Under the pieces are notes generated by a model. It was not told where the DNA came from. It saw only the letters and a program-made list of their open reading frames with translations, and did not search any database. This document shows positions 40,289 through 48,817 of a DNA stretch of 62,323 bases, one piece after another; within the stretch, counting starts at the first letter, position 1; the number at the start of each line of letters is the position of its first letter. The stretch comes from a virus. A program made the position numbers and the translations under genes. Where the stretch lies: positions 1-62,323 of the IMG/VR virus record IMGVR_UViG_3300032174_000007. The stretch is one strand, 5' to 3'.

Positions 40289-40549
40289 TTACTCCGTAAT
40301 CATCACGTCACCGCCCTCGGTGATCATCGTATCGCCTGCGGCCTCGGTGATCATCACATCAGGTGCCCGCGGCGGCGTGCCATGCGTCCAGGCGCCTGCG
40401 GTCGCCAGCCAGACAACTAGGAAGCCGATCGCGAAGGCGATCATTCCGAGGCCAACTTTGTAACCGAGGTTCATTGCCCTGGGCGCATCATCATTTGATA
40501 GAATGATGTTCACTCCGTTACCGGAAGGGTTCCAGTCAGAAGACTTCAT
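40289..40549 (-). CDS. Membrane protein fused to a SPRY-start fragment, ending in MITE repeats
   Basis: 86 residues. The first ~26 (SSDWNPSGNGVNIILSNDDA) repeat the beginning of the SPRY domain of the upstream gene (SNWNPSDKSANITLSN). Then a transmembrane helix (MIAFAIGFLVVWLATAGAW) and three tail repeats (DVMITE, DTMITE, DVMITE). The original gene may start at the internal MNLGYKVG. Confidence 0.6.
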   Translation of the reverse strand: MKSSDWNPSGNGVNIILSNDDAPRAMNLGYKVGLGMIAFAIGFLVVWLATAGAWTHGTPPRAPDVMITEAAGDTMITEGGDVMITE

Positions 40550-40562
40550 GCGACGACCTCTG

Positions 40563-41273
40563 TCATTGCCATGCCGAGAATCCTGATGGAACGGTAAAAG
40601 TGAACTGCGAAGAAATGGTCCTTAGCGTTCCGGTTGGAGTGGCCGAGTTCGCAGTAAACGCCGCAAAGGCCGCATTGGTTGGAAACAATGTGCTGATATT
40701 CATGCCCTGGGAATTGGTTGCCGGATTTCCGGGGTTGCTACTGCCATACCAACTACCTGCTCCGTTCTTGTCAAACCACGCTTTGCTATTCCCAAAATCG
40801 ACCGCGACACGCACGACATCGCCAGCCGCAAAGCTCGTGAAACCCGTAGATGCCGAGAACGAACCATTGAACCAAACGCCAGGATTTATGACGTAGATGA
40901 TCGCCGCACCAGTCGCGCTGCTGGCGATCGTGCTCAAGGTCGCTGCACCGGTAGCTATCCCCACCCCCGTATCGCCGCCAGCAACGGTGCCACCAAGAAG
41001 AACCTCGAAATACAGCTTGCTTGCATTGTGGCTGGTCGTATTCCGAACGGCACCATCACTAGTGTTTGTGCCAGCTGCCGTCAGATTAGCGTTCGACAGC
41101 GTGATGTTGGCCGACTTGTCCGAAGGGTTCCAATTCGACGCCACTTGCGCCGCAGCAACGGTTGGGGTGCAAAAGCCGGGCGAACAGCCATTGAACTGCG
41201 CCTGCGGCGACTGCAATCCAAGTATTGCAAAGCAGAGGGTGAGGAAAGCCGCTACCGAGACTCTGGCGATCAT
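40563..41273 (-). CDS. Secreted SPRY-like fibre-associated protein
   Basis: 236 residues. Signal peptide MIARVSVAAFLTLCFAILGL. SNWNPSDKSANITLSNANL, KLYFEVLLGG, GVGIATG, VVRVAVDFGNSKAWFDKNG and the end TFTVPSGFSAWQ are the SPRY-like pattern common in phage fibres. Paralog of 35642-36316. Confidence 0.75.
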   Translation of the reverse strand: MIARVSVAAFLTLCFAILGLQSPQAQFNGCSPGFCTPTVAAAQVASNWNPSDKSANITLSNANLTAAGTNTSDGAVRNTTSHNASKLYFEVLLGGTVAGGDTGVGIATGAATLSTIASSATGAAIIYVINPGVWFNGSFSASTGFTSFAAGDVVRVAVDFGNSKAWFDKNGAGSWYGSSNPGNPATNSQGMNISTLFPTNAAFAAFTANSATPTGTLRTISSQFTFTVPSGFSAWQ

Positions 41274-41740
41274 GTGAGATCAGTCCCAGTCAGGTAGAAA
41301 TCACAGGTCGCCGCCGTTCCCTGCCCGGTAGTCAGTGACAGGTAGACCGTGTTGACGGTATAGCGCGTGGTAGCGATGTTCGCCGCAAGCGTCAGCGAGA
41401 GCAGGATCGTTGCGCTACTGAGCGCGGTATAGACCTGCGCGGCAGCAACCAGCGCTGTCCCCCCTTTGCTGGCGGCCGGATAGACGCCGCCGACCGCGAG
41501 CGTCAGAGATGCGCTGCAATTGGTGACCTTGATCGCAAGCGGAGTCCATGCCGTGATCGACGAGGGGATTGCGCACGCCTGATCGGCGGTAGAGTTGAAA
41601 TTGGCCGCACGGATCGAGCATAGCACGCGATCGGTATTGACTGCCGTGTTGGTGATCGTTGCCGAGCCGCCGGCAAATTGCGCCAGCGCGGGCGCAATTG
41701 CGAGCCAGAAGGCGAAGAGAAAGGAGGCAATGCGGTTCAT
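41270..41740 (-). CDS. Secreted hypothetical protein
   Basis: 156 residues. Signal peptide MNRIASFLFAFWLAIAPALA. The rest is Ala/Thr/Ser-rich beta (TNTAVNTDRVLCSIRAANFN, LSLTLAANIATTRYTV). Overlaps the SPRY-like gene start by ATGA. Confidence 0.6.
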   Translation of the reverse strand: MNRIASFLFAFWLAIAPALAQFAGGSATITNTAVNTDRVLCSIRAANFNSTADQACAIPSSITAWTPLAIKVTNCSASLTLAVGGVYPAASKGGTALVAAAQVYTALSSATILLSLTLAANIATTRYTVNTVYLSLTTGQGTAATCDFYLTGTDLT

Positions 41741-41744
41741 ATCA

Positions 41745-43226
41745 TCACCAGCGCGTACAGGAGAACTTATGCCCGGTCGTCGCAGCGATAACCGAGAGTG
41801 CCGTGTTCATGCCGAAACCCATCGGAGAGCTATAACTCGACAAACCCGAGAAGGTCGTAGCAGCCGGCGCGGCGAGCGGATAGGAGGCGGTTGCTGCAGC
41901 AACTGCCGTGCCGGTAAAGGAAATCCATAGCGGCTCGCCTGAGCCCGCACTGGCGTCGATATTGGCAATGGTGAAACCGTGGATGGCGGCATTTGCCGTG
42001 AAGGCATTCTGCGCCGTGCCGCCGGAAGTAATTGTGCCAGAGCAATCGGTCGGGGTGGTGTTGACATTGCCGGTGACGGTGCCGATCGCGGCGGTTCCGG
42101 CCACCAGCCCCACGGTCGAATCGTTCGATACGGTGACGCGCGGGATACCTGAACCGCTCGCGCCCGTGCCGGTCACGGTGTTGGCGCCGCCAAACTGCGC
42201 GACGTTGACGGATTGATTCGCGGGCAGCGCCACACTGTCGGGTGTGACCAGAAGCTTGGTCATCGACGCAATACCTTGGACACTGATCACATTAGCAGAG
42301 GCAGTGCCGGCAGTCCCCGGCGCGCTGCCTGCAATCGTGGTAGTGTCCTGCCCGACCGCCACGCGAGCGGAGCCGGTGCCCACGGCCCCCGCGCCCGCAA
42401 GCGCCGTTGCAGCGTTTACCCCCACAATGGCCACGCCGTTAGTCGTGCCCGGCGTGGTCTGATCAACCCCGACCTTGCCGATGAGATTTGTTCCGGCCGG
42501 CACCGGGCCTTGCACGGCCGCAAGCACCTGCGAATCAAATACGCGGGTCTCGCCTGCGGTCGTCAGCGACAACGGATCGGTCTGGCCGGTCGTATAGGTT
42601 GGTGCCCCTGTCGTGACGGCGCCTTGCACCAGCGGACCAAGTTGGCCGGAAGTCGTCGAACCTTGCGCATACCCAGCCGCTCCGCCGCCCGCCTTGAGGT
42701 TCACCAGAAGATTCCCGGCGTTGTCCATCTGCAGCGGCGAGGCATTCCCGGGCGTGATGGTCGTGGGCGTGGTCTGAAACTGTGCCCCCATCAGTATCGA
42801 GTTGGCCGGGCTCGCCGCGTTCTGTCCTACAAAATCAAAGACGCCGCCGATGTTGCCGACGATGCGCGAGGTCCAATTGCCGGATTGTGAAACCGCCGGG
42901 ACGTTCGTGATGAAGGCGTTCATGCCAGGCACAAGCACAGCACCGGGCGAGGTGCCGTAGTTCGCCATGGCGCCGAGCGTACCGCCGCCCCAAGCGGTGA
43001 TGCTGGAGACCCACGGCACGGTGCCCTGGGTGACCGATCCGCCGCCCCCGCCGCTCGCATTGGTGCAGAGGTTGCCGTGGGCATCGACCGTGAACGGCCC
43101 CGGGTTACCCGCATTGAAGGTCGGCGAGTTGCATGTGCTCACGACCAAGCCGGTCGTGTTCTGCGCCTGCGCTGGGAGCGCGAGCAAGCCCAAGAGGATC
43201 GACGCGGACACAAGATATCTGCGCAT
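41745..43226 (-). CDS. Secreted fibre-like protein, 493 residues
   Basis: Signal peptide MRRYLVSASILLGLLALPAQA, then NPGPFTVDAHGNLCTNASGG, a pattern I associate with Rhizobiales phage proteins beside tail fibres. Long Gly/Thr/Val-rich body with repeats of SVNVAQFGGANTVTGTG type. Probable baseplate- or fibre-associated adhesin. Confidence 0.65.
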   Translation of the reverse strand: MRRYLVSASILLGLLALPAQAQNTTGLVVSTCNSPTFNAGNPGPFTVDAHGNLCTNASGGGGGSVTQGTVPWVSSITAWGGGTLGAMANYGTSPGAVLVPGMNAFITNVPAVSQSGNWTSRIVGNIGGVFDFVGQNAASPANSILMGAQFQTTPTTITPGNASPLQMDNAGNLLVNLKAGGGAAGYAQGSTTSGQLGPLVQGAVTTGAPTYTTGQTDPLSLTTAGETRVFDSQVLAAVQGPVPAGTNLIGKVGVDQTTPGTTNGVAIVGVNAATALAGAGAVGTGSARVAVGQDTTTIAGSAPGTAGTASANVISVQGIASMTKLLVTPDSVALPANQSVNVAQFGGANTVTGTGASGSGIPRVTVSNDSTVGLVAGTAAIGTVTGNVNTTPTDCSGTITSGGTAQNAFTANAAIHGFTIANIDASAGSGEPLWISFTGTAVAAATASYPLAAPAATTFSGLSSYSSPMGFGMNTALSVIAATTGHKFSCTRW

Positions 43227-43290
43227 AGCGGGTCTCCTGAGACTAGAGATGGTTGGAATCTATTTTAGCCTCGCCGTCAAGAAGTCTTTG

Positions 43291-44757
43291 TCAGGGAACC
43301 CCGGCAAAGATGATCTTGTTGCGGATTTGCGTCGGCTGCACGATCGAGTGGGCGTTCCCGGAGCCGAAGGTGATGGGGTTCATCGTGGGCGTATAACTTG
43401 GGATCGTTACACTGGCGAAGCCCGCAGCGAGACCCGAACCTGTGAACGGGCCAACCGCCCCACCGGCCGCTACGACCACCTGCTGATTCGTGTTGATGGT
43501 GCCTGGCACATAGCTGTTGCTCGCCGTCGGCGTTATCGAGATCACCGGCAACTGCCCCGCCGTCAGGGTCTGGCTTTTTGCTCCACAGGAGGCATTCAGG
43601 TAGGCAGGATTCCCGACGAGGCAGAAGGTGGTGTTGAGATTGACGTTGCCGGTATCAAGGCCGGCATAGACCACGCCAGCGGAGTTCGGCAAAGCAAAGG
43701 TGCCATCCTGGGCAGTGCCGTAGGGGAACAGCTGGCATTGGGTCGCGTTGGCCGAAGCGTTGCCACCGGCAATGGTGATGCTGGTGCCTCCGACCGAGGC
43801 GATGGTCTGGCCGGTCGCGATGGCTCCGGATCCCGGGCTCTCGATGATCCAGCCGGTGCCGAGACCAGGATAGGAGGTCGAACCTATCCCGGAGATGGTC
43901 GAGGACCCCATGGTGATGGTGCAGGGCACGACCGGGGCGATGACGGCGAGAAGAGCCGAGTAGGTCGTGCGGCTGATGGCGGCGCCGTTCTCGAGCTTCC
44001 AGTTGGTCGGGGCCGCGAAGGTGGGCCAGTCCACCTCCATCCCGATCGGCAGTTGCGAGACGGTGATGCCCAGAAGGCCCTGCGCCGCTGCGATGGTCGG
44101 GGCGGCCACCACCGGCTGCATGGCAGAAGAAACCAAGGCGGAGCTCGGCTGCGCTGCGATCGGATTGCAGCCGGTCGAATCAAAGCCAATGAGGTTGTTG
44201 GCGCGCTGGCTTGCCTCTGGGAGAAAGCCGAGCGGGTTGCATGTGTCGTCCACCGGAACCTGCAAGGCGCGGGCAACCTGGGTGGCGACCCCTTGGAATT
44301 CCAGCACCACCAGGTCAAGTGCCTGCTCCACCGCCTGCGGGAAGAAACTGCCTTGATTCCGCAGCGGCGTGGTCTGTAGGAGCGGCACGGTACGGGTGAT
44401 GGCGAGCTGAGTCCCCATGGCGATCGGGGAGCCTGAGAGCGGATAGGTGACGGTGCCGCCGATGCCCCAAATCTGGCCAGCCGGCGGAGCGTTCAGGGTG
44501 AGCGTGTAGGTGGTTGTGCCGAGGATTGTACGGGCGCCGGAGGCATCGATATAGGTCACCACGATGTCGTTCGGCGAGACCCCTATGAACGGGAAGTTGA
44601 ACACGGTCGCCGAGCCGTTGCCGAGCGCGGTGACGGAGGAAACGGTCGAGGAGACGGTGGCGCGGGCGGATATTGCATAAAGCCCCACAAGGATCGCCAG
44701 CACGGGGCCCAGAGCAACCGCTGCTCCAATGATTGCGCGTTCGAGAATCTGGGTCAT
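43291..44757 (-). CDS. Tail fibre protein with T7 gp17-like N-terminus and collar domain
   Basis: 488 residues. A hydrophobic N-terminus (AIIGAAVALGPVLAILVGLYA) is unusual for a fibre. TALGNGSATVFNFPFIGVSP, DIVVTYIDASG and GSFFPQAVEQALDLVVLEFQ are the gp17 tail-attachment domain. A tail-collar part (MEVDWPTFAAPTNWKLENGAA) follows, then a beta-rich tip. It should bind the tail and the host surface. Confidence 0.85.
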   Translation of the reverse strand: MTQILERAIIGAAVALGPVLAILVGLYAISARATVSSTVSSVTALGNGSATVFNFPFIGVSPNDIVVTYIDASGARTILGTTTYTLTLNAPPAGQIWGIGGTVTYPLSGSPIAMGTQLAITRTVPLLQTTPLRNQGSFFPQAVEQALDLVVLEFQGVATQVARALQVPVDDTCNPLGFLPEASQRANNLIGFDSTGCNPIAAQPSSALVSSAMQPVVAAPTIAAAQGLLGITVSQLPIGMEVDWPTFAAPTNWKLENGAAISRTTYSALLAVIAPVVPCTITMGSSTISGIGSTSYPGLGTGWIIESPGSGAIATGQTIASVGGTSITIAGGNASANATQCQLFPYGTAQDGTFALPNSAGVVYAGLDTGNVNLNTTFCLVGNPAYLNASCGAKSQTLTAGQLPVISITPTASNSYVPGTINTNQQVVVAAGGAVGPFTGSGLAAGFASVTIPSYTPTMNPITFGSGNAHSIVQPTQIRNKIIFAGVP

Positions 44758-44981
44758 GAGAACCTCTTGCTTACGACCGGCCCGGTGAAAAAGGGAACGC
44801 CCAACTGATCGCGCATGATCGAGAAGTCGATGCGGAAGTCCTCCCGCTCGGCCGCGCGCATCAGGTCCATCAGCTCGCCCAAGGTCTCGATGGCGCGAGT
44901 TTTGTAGTCGGCGGCTTTCTCCTCGGCCGTGGCGGGAGTGTTGCGCCGGGCATCGAGGTCTACGATACGGTCGTCTGGCAT
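44754..44981 (-). CDS. Small protein heading the fibre operon
   Basis: 75 residues. VDLDARRNTPATAEEKAADY then two helices (IETLGELMDLMRAAEREDFR). First gene of the leftward operon that faces the early promoter. ATGA overlap with the fibre gene. Confidence 0.6.
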   Translation of the reverse strand: MPDDRIVDLDARRNTPATAEEKAADYKTRAIETLGELMDLMRAAEREDFRIDFSIMRDQLGVPFFTGPVVSKRFS

Positions 44982-44982
44982 G

Positions 44983-45011
44983 TTGACATGTCCACTTGGT
45001 TAGCGTACAGA
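44983..45011 (+). promoter_or_regulatory. Sigma70-type promoter for the rightward operon
   Basis: TTGACA (44983-44988), 17-base spacer, TACAGA (45006-45011). The spacer ends TTAGCG, giving TTAGCGTACA like the second promoter at 46912. Confidence 0.8.
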
Positions 45012-45036
45012 GTGGTTGGTAAATGGGAGAGGACTT

Positions 45037-45231
45037 GTGACGGAAATCATCTATCGTAGCCCATTCTTTTGGGAAAAAATCGAGAGAGAGGTTGAGTTTC
45101 CATTCAGCGTCGGTGTGGGCGACATACTAACAGTTGGGCAGTTCCGACACATCTTCGAGCAGGGTTATGATTTCTCTAGCTCGGAGGAACTGATGGCCTA
45201 CCTAAAGCAGGAGAAGATTTATGGACAATGA
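45037..45231 (+). CDS. Small early protein, 64 residues
   Basis: GTG start with GGAGAGGAC upstream; TEIIYRSPFFWEKIEREVE, GVGDILTVGQFRHIFEQG. It ends YGQ-stop inside the start module of unit 2 (plus strand). Confidence 0.65.
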   Translation: MTEIIYRSPFFWEKIEREVEFPFSVGVGDILTVGQFRHIFEQGYDFSSSEELMAYLKQEKIYGQ

Positions 45232-45262
45232 CCGCTCTGGAAGCCCGACTGGTGATCAGAGG
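45219..45262 (+). repeat. Cassette start module, plus-strand unit 2
   Basis: GATTTATGGACAATGACCGC...GACTGGTGATCAGAGGC. Confidence 0.92.
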
Positions 45263-45610
45263 CTGGCACTGTGGCGCGAGATAGAAGCGCGTCGAATAGA
45301 ACGAAATCTAAGGCTACCCACCGAGCAGGCGGCCATCAATGCGATGTTTGAAGCCCACGAACGCTTACGGGATTTTGGGTGGCGAGATATCATCTATTGT
45401 CCGAAGGATGGCACTGTTTTCCAGGTCATCGAGACAGGATCAACCGGCATCTTTGATTGTTATTATTCCGGAGAATGGCCGGACGGTTGTTGGAATGTGA
45501 TGGACGCCAACGACGTTTATCCATCATCAAAGGGGCCAACGCTCTTTCGGCTCAAGCGTGCTGAGACCCCTGACCGCTCAGAGCCGACACAACCATCGCA
45601 CAAGCCTTGA
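45221..45610 (+). CDS. Cassette ORF carrying a DUF551-like domain
   Basis: 129 residues with both module peptides (MDNDRSGSPTGDQR, TPDRSEPTQPSHKP). Between them FGWRDIIYCPKDGTVFQVIE, TGIFDCYYSGEWPDGCWNVM and a PTLFR end are of the DUF551 type (W-x-x-I...P.DGt..., then a W-x-P-like end). It is the best example of a cassette whose cargo is a recognisable small phage protein. Confidence 0.75.
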   Translation: MDNDRSGSPTGDQRLALWREIEARRIERNLRLPTEQAAINAMFEAHERLRDFGWRDIIYCPKDGTVFQVIETGSTGIFDCYYSGEWPDGCWNVMDANDVYPSSKGPTLFRLKRAETPDRSEPTQPSHKP

Positions 45611-45615
45611 TCCAA
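45569..45615 (+). repeat. Cassette end module, plus-strand unit 2
   Basis: CTGACCGCTCAGAGCC...CAAGCCTTGATCCAAAA, before the HTH gene. Confidence 0.9.
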
Positions 45616-45632
45616 AAAGAAGCCGCCACGCC

Positions 45633-45842
45633 ATGACCGAGGACCAAACCCGCCGCCTGCTGCGCGAGGAATGCCAATCAGCTGGCAGCATGCGGGCCTG
45701 GGCACGGAAGTATAACCTCTCCCCCGCCTATGTCTCCGATGTGCTCTCCGGGCGGCGCGACATCGGGCCTTCGATCTGCGAGGCCTTGGGGCTGGAGAAG
45801 GTCACGCACTATCGGGTCCGGTTTTACAAGAGGAAGGCATGA
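45633..45842 (+). CDS. Cro-like helix-turn-helix protein
   Basis: 69 residues. GSMRAWARKYNLSPAYVSDVLSGRRDIG is a typical HTH_3 with YVSDVLSGRR as the recognition part, and the end HYRVRFYKRKA is basic. It could bind the TACGCTA-type operator in the promoters of the same operon, which is inference only. Next gene overlaps by ATGA. Confidence 0.75.
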   Translation: MTEDQTRRLLREECQSAGSMRAWARKYNLSPAYVSDVLSGRRDIGPSICEALGLEKVTHYRVRFYKRKA

Positions 45843-46105
45843 GCGAGGAAGCCGACAAGATCGAGTTCGTTCGCGGGCAGGTCAGGGCTTTGATCGCCTT
45901 CGCAACGGCGGTCATTCAAAGCTGCCAAGAGCCCGAAAGGCTCGACGCAGTATTTGCCGTCCTCTCCCAAGTTGCACTCGCAAGCAGCGAGACAACCTTG
46001 GTGTCGGATCGCCTGATTTCTGGCATGACGAGCACGAACGAGCGCCTTCGCGAGAGTCTGGCCACTCGTTTGAGAAATCAAGGAATGCCCCGTAATCCCG
46101 TTTGA
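45839..46105 (+). CDS. Hypothetical helical protein, 88 residues
   Basis: MSEEADKIEFVRGQVRALIA, IQSCQEPERLDAVFAVLSQV; ATGA overlap with the HTH gene. Confidence 0.6.
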   Translation: MSEEADKIEFVRGQVRALIAFATAVIQSCQEPERLDAVFAVLSQVALASSETTLVSDRLISGMTSTNERLRESLATRLRNQGMPRNPV

Positions 46106-46131
46106 TCTTTTCCCGGTCGAAAGTATCCATC

Positions 46132-46353
46132 ATGTCATCTCCTCAACCGCAAGAATGCCTCGACATCCTCGACATCCAGATCGGGCTGGCCTCCCAAGGC
46201 GCCGTCAGTGGCCTTGCGTTCCGCTTGGCGCTTCGCGACGGCCAATCCCTGCTATTTGCTCTGACCGACCATCAGGCCAGGTTGCTTGCCAAGGCAATCG
46301 TGGATCGATTGGAGGTGGCACGGGCAGAGCCGGTGTCACAGGCCGTGAACTGA
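46132..46353 (+). CDS. Small alpha/beta protein, 73 residues
   Basis: MSSPQPQECLDILDIQIGLA, then FRLALRDGQSLLFALTDHQA, RLLAKAIVDRLEVA. The end (x-ARLLAKAIV) is like that of the protein at 47357-47740 (EARQLAKAIVE), so the two may be related small early proteins. Confidence 0.6.
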   Translation: MSSPQPQECLDILDIQIGLASQGAVSGLAFRLALRDGQSLLFALTDHQARLLAKAIVDRLEVARAEPVSQAVN

Positions 46354-46397
46354 AGATGTTCCACCATTGAGGTTGTTGTTGTTGGAAGGAGGAATTC

Positions 46398-46697
46398 ATG
46401 GATGAGGAGTTTCCTAGTGGTGCCTTGATCACCGTCAAACTTGAAATCCGTGTTCCTATTGCCTCGACTCGCAGCCAAATCAATGAGTGGCTAAACTACA
46501 ACTGCCTACAGAGTGGCGGCATAGGTCTTGACAATCCACTTTACAATAAAGAACCAGACGCTTTTGGTCCCCGGCCGCTCGCCTTTGAATATTCCGGAAT
46601 GGTGGGGCGCCGGGAGGAATTTGATCACGAAAATCGTCCAGATGGACGATATTACAAGGTGAGATGGATACGCGAGAGGGCACCGCCCAAGCCTTGA
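46398..46697 (+). CDS. Small early protein, 99 residues
   Basis: Strong ribosome site (GGAAGGAGGAATTC). ALITVKLEIRVPIASTRSQI, WLNYNCLQSGGIGLDNPLYN and PLAFEYSGMVGRREEF. It resembles small phage early proteins with a beta start, no family recognised. Its stop lies in a shortened cassette end module. Confidence 0.65.
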   Translation: MDEEFPSGALITVKLEIRVPIASTRSQINEWLNYNCLQSGGIGLDNPLYNKEPDAFGPRPLAFEYSGMVGRREEFDHENRPDGRYYKVRWIRERAPPKP

Positions 46698-46706
46698 TCC
46701 AAATCA
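46689..46706 (+). repeat. Shortened cassette end module
   Basis: CAAGCCTTGATCCAAATC only; the TGACCGCTC half is missing. Confidence 0.7.
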
Positions 46707-46892
46707 CTTCGGCCTGAGCCCATGCTTCGCCGCCACATGATCCTTCGGCAGGAACGGCGCCCGCGGCTTGACGTGATGCTTGTGCATCTTCACCCGCTTG
46801 GGCGCGTTCTGCGGCGGGATCGGCGGCCGGTGTATGGGTTCTGCGCTCAGAGGCGCCGGCACAAGCTGCCCTGGTTTCTGTTCCTCGCTCAT
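46704..46892 (-). CDS. Basic Pro/His-rich protein, antisense in the early block
   Basis: 62 residues, MSEEQKPGQLVPAPLSAE..., KRVKMHKHHVKPRAPFLPKD. The only minus-strand gene in the early block. GGAAAAA precedes the ATG. Uncertain but codon use looks coding. Confidence 0.5.
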   Translation of the reverse strand: MSEEQKPGQLVPAPLSAEPIHRPPIPPQNAPKRVKMHKHHVKPRAPFLPKDHVAAKHGLRPK

Positions 46893-46911
46893 TTTTTCCA
46901 TTCTTCCATGT

Positions 46912-46940
46912 TGACACATACGCTAATATAGCGTACATAG
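46912..46940 (+). promoter_or_regulatory. Second sigma70-type promoter
   Basis: TTGACA (46912-46917), 17-base spacer, TACATA (46935-46940). Confidence 0.82.
46920..46936. promoter_or_regulatory. Palindromic operator candidate in the promoter spacer
   Basis: TACGCTA-ATA-TAGCGTA, a perfect inverted repeat in the spacer, touching the -10. The half-site TAGCGTA is also in the first promoter at 45002-45008. Confidence 0.65.
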
Positions 46941-47006
46941 CGAATGTCGAACCGAGGCAAGGTTGCCGCCTCGCCTCGGTTCTAAGTCCAACCCACGGGG
47001 GATGCC

Positions 47007-47360
47007 GTGAACCAGACCATTCGAAATCTGCAAGCCTTCGAGCCGTACTTCGATCTCGTCGATCAACCGGCTCAGACCCTCATCGCCATCGTCCCGGTCT
47101 CGCACGGCGTGGGCTGCTACTCCCACCTCGTCACCGAGGCTGTTGCCCTTCCTTGGCATGACGATCTGCCGGCCTACTACAAGGGCCGCTGGCTGCTGCG
47201 CCAGCGCAACACGCGCGACAACCTCATCCGCGAGTCCACCGACACGTTCCCCTGCGCGAAGCTTGCGTCCTATGCCCATTGGTATCCGGACCCGGAGGAC
47301 CCGATCGAGTGGGAGGCCTGGGTGGCACCGATCTGGGCAAGCACGGGAGGGGTGTTATGA
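47007..47360 (+). CDS. Hypothetical early protein, 117 residues
   Basis: FEPYFDLVDQPAQTLIAIVP, GCYSHLVTEAVALPWHDDLP, WYPDPEDPIEWEAWVAP. Compact and aromatic. First gene after the second promoter. No family recognised. Confidence 0.6.
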   Translation: MNQTIRNLQAFEPYFDLVDQPAQTLIAIVPVSHGVGCYSHLVTEAVALPWHDDLPAYYKGRWLLRQRNTRDNLIRESTDTFPCAKLASYAHWYPDPEDPIEWEAWVAPIWASTGGVL

Positions 47361-47740
47361 GCCTTGAAGATCGTCTCGAAGCTATCCCTCACCACAAAGT
47401 CGATTTGACTGGCACTCCTGATGATCCTCGCGACATCGATCCGCACCGGCCGGAGATCACTATCTCCGCAGATTGGAGTGATAATCGCGGCGCACAGATA
47501 AACCTACACTTTGGCGCGCTATGGGCTCAAGACAACCGGTGGGCCGATCTGAACGTCTATGAGGCTCGTCAACTCGCGAAAGCAATCGTCGAAATTGCCA
47601 ACGCGGTCGAGCAGGCTTGCGAGAACCAAAACGAAGCTGATTATGATCGTCAACAAGAACAACTGATGGAAAGCGGCGGTGGTCCGAACCTGATCGAACA
47701 ACAACAAGCGGCTTATAAAATCAAGAGAGGCTTGCCATGA
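47357..47740 (+). CDS. Hypothetical early protein, 127 residues
   Basis: MSLEDRLEAIPHHKVDLTGT, ITISADWSDNRGAQINLHFG, VYEARQLAKAIVEIANAVEQA; Gln/Glu-rich tail. ATGA overlap with the gene before it. Confidence 0.65.
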   Translation: MSLEDRLEAIPHHKVDLTGTPDDPRDIDPHRPEITISADWSDNRGAQINLHFGALWAQDNRWADLNVYEARQLAKAIVEIANAVEQACENQNEADYDRQQEQLMESGGGPNLIEQQQAAYKIKRGLP

Positions 47741-47979
47741 ACATCCTCTCGCAAGCCACCTCCGCAGAGGTCACCATCCGCCTCATCGAACGGCGCTCCT
47801 GCGATTTCATCATCCTCTATGACTCGCTCGATCTCGCCGCCATCTCGCATCGATCGACCGACAGGGCAGAGGCCAACCGCTTGTTTGCCCGGGCGGTCGA
47901 GGTTGCCAGGCTCGGGTTCTCGCATCCGGCTTGGCGAAGGAAGCAGAGACAGACCATCAACATCACACAAGGGGAGTAG
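47737..47979 (+). CDS. Hypothetical early protein, 80 residues
   Basis: ATSAEVTIRLIERRSCDFII, LDLAAISHRSTDRAEANRLF. Coupled (ATGA). No family recognised. Confidence 0.6.
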   Translation: MNILSQATSAEVTIRLIERRSCDFIILYDSLDLAAISHRSTDRAEANRLFARAVEVARLGFSHPAWRRKQRQTINITQGE

Positions 47980-47983
47980 AACC

Positions 47984-48817
47984 ATGGCTCGACCAAAATC
48001 AGGCTACAAGAACGCCGCCGGCTTGCCGGTGCCGGGAACCGGCGACATCAATGGCCGCTACATGAACCGCGAGCGCCTGCTCTATTGGGCATTCAACCGC
48101 GGCAAGCAGGGCCTGCCCAAACTCTACGACAACTCCGCGCTCGACATCGGCACGGCCGTCCACACCATGGCCGAGCTCGATCTTCGCGGCGACCCGGAAA
48201 AGGAAATCCTCTACTACCTCGAAGCCACGCTGACCTATGCCGAGGATCGCGAGAAGGCGGCGGCTTCCTTCAAGACTTTCCGCGCTTGGCGCTCGCAGTT
48301 CCATGTGGACGCCTACAAGCAGGAAATCTCGCTCGTCTCCGAGAAGCTCCAATTCGGCGGCACGCTCGACACCGTGGCCTTCATCCGCAGCGGCAAGGGC
48401 CTGCTCGAATTCAAGACTTCATCGGAAGTCTATGAGGATCACCTGTTACAGATGGCCGCCTACGGCATCCTGTGGGCCGAGAACAATCCGACCGAGCCGC
48501 TCGATGCCGGCTATCACTTGATCCTGCTGCCGAAGGATGGCTCCAAGCCGGTCCATCGGGAATTCACGCATGAGCAGCTGCACCCATTCCGGCAGAAGTT
48601 CTGGCTCTATCGGCAAGCGTACAACTACGAAGCGCCATGCAATGATCCCAAGGTTCTGGCCGGATCGAAGGTCGCGCCCTCACCGAAGCCAAAGGGGCGT
48701 GTCGTGCCGGTGCAGATGGCCATTCCCGACTGCCGGCTTGATCCACCGGCCGTGCAACTCTCCATGGGCGAGCTGCTACGCTCCTATGGACACATCAAGG
48801 AAGGAGTCGGGGCATGA
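47984..48817 (+). CDS. RecB-like PD-(D/E)XK nuclease
   Basis: 277 residues. The active-site pattern is GGTLDTVAFIRSGKGLLEFKTS (Asp of GTLD, then E-x-K) followed by HLLQMAAYGILW, the motif IV-like Q of RecB/Cas4-type nucleases. A YMNRERLLYWAFNRG start and a LDIGTAVHTMAELDL helix fit the family. It could act in recombination or DNA end processing. It is near the small protein at 49062. Confidence 0.82.
   Translation: MARPKSGYKNAAGLPVPGTGDINGRYMNRERLLYWAFNRGKQGLPKLYDNSALDIGTAVHTMAELDLRGDPEKEILYYLEATLTYAEDREKAAASFKTFRAWRSQFHVDAYKQEISLVSEKLQFGGTLDTVAFIRSGKGLLEFKTSSEVYEDHLLQMAAYGILWAENNPTEPLDAGYHLILLPKDGSKPVHREFTHEQLHPFRQKFWLYRQAYNYEAPCNDPKVLAGSKVAPSPKPKGRVVPVQMAIPDCRLDPPAVQLSMGELLRSYGHIKEGVGA

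Noticed and set aside
41745-44757. A diversity-generating retroelement as in BPP-1
   Set aside because: No reverse transcriptase and no template/variable repeat pair near the fibre genes.
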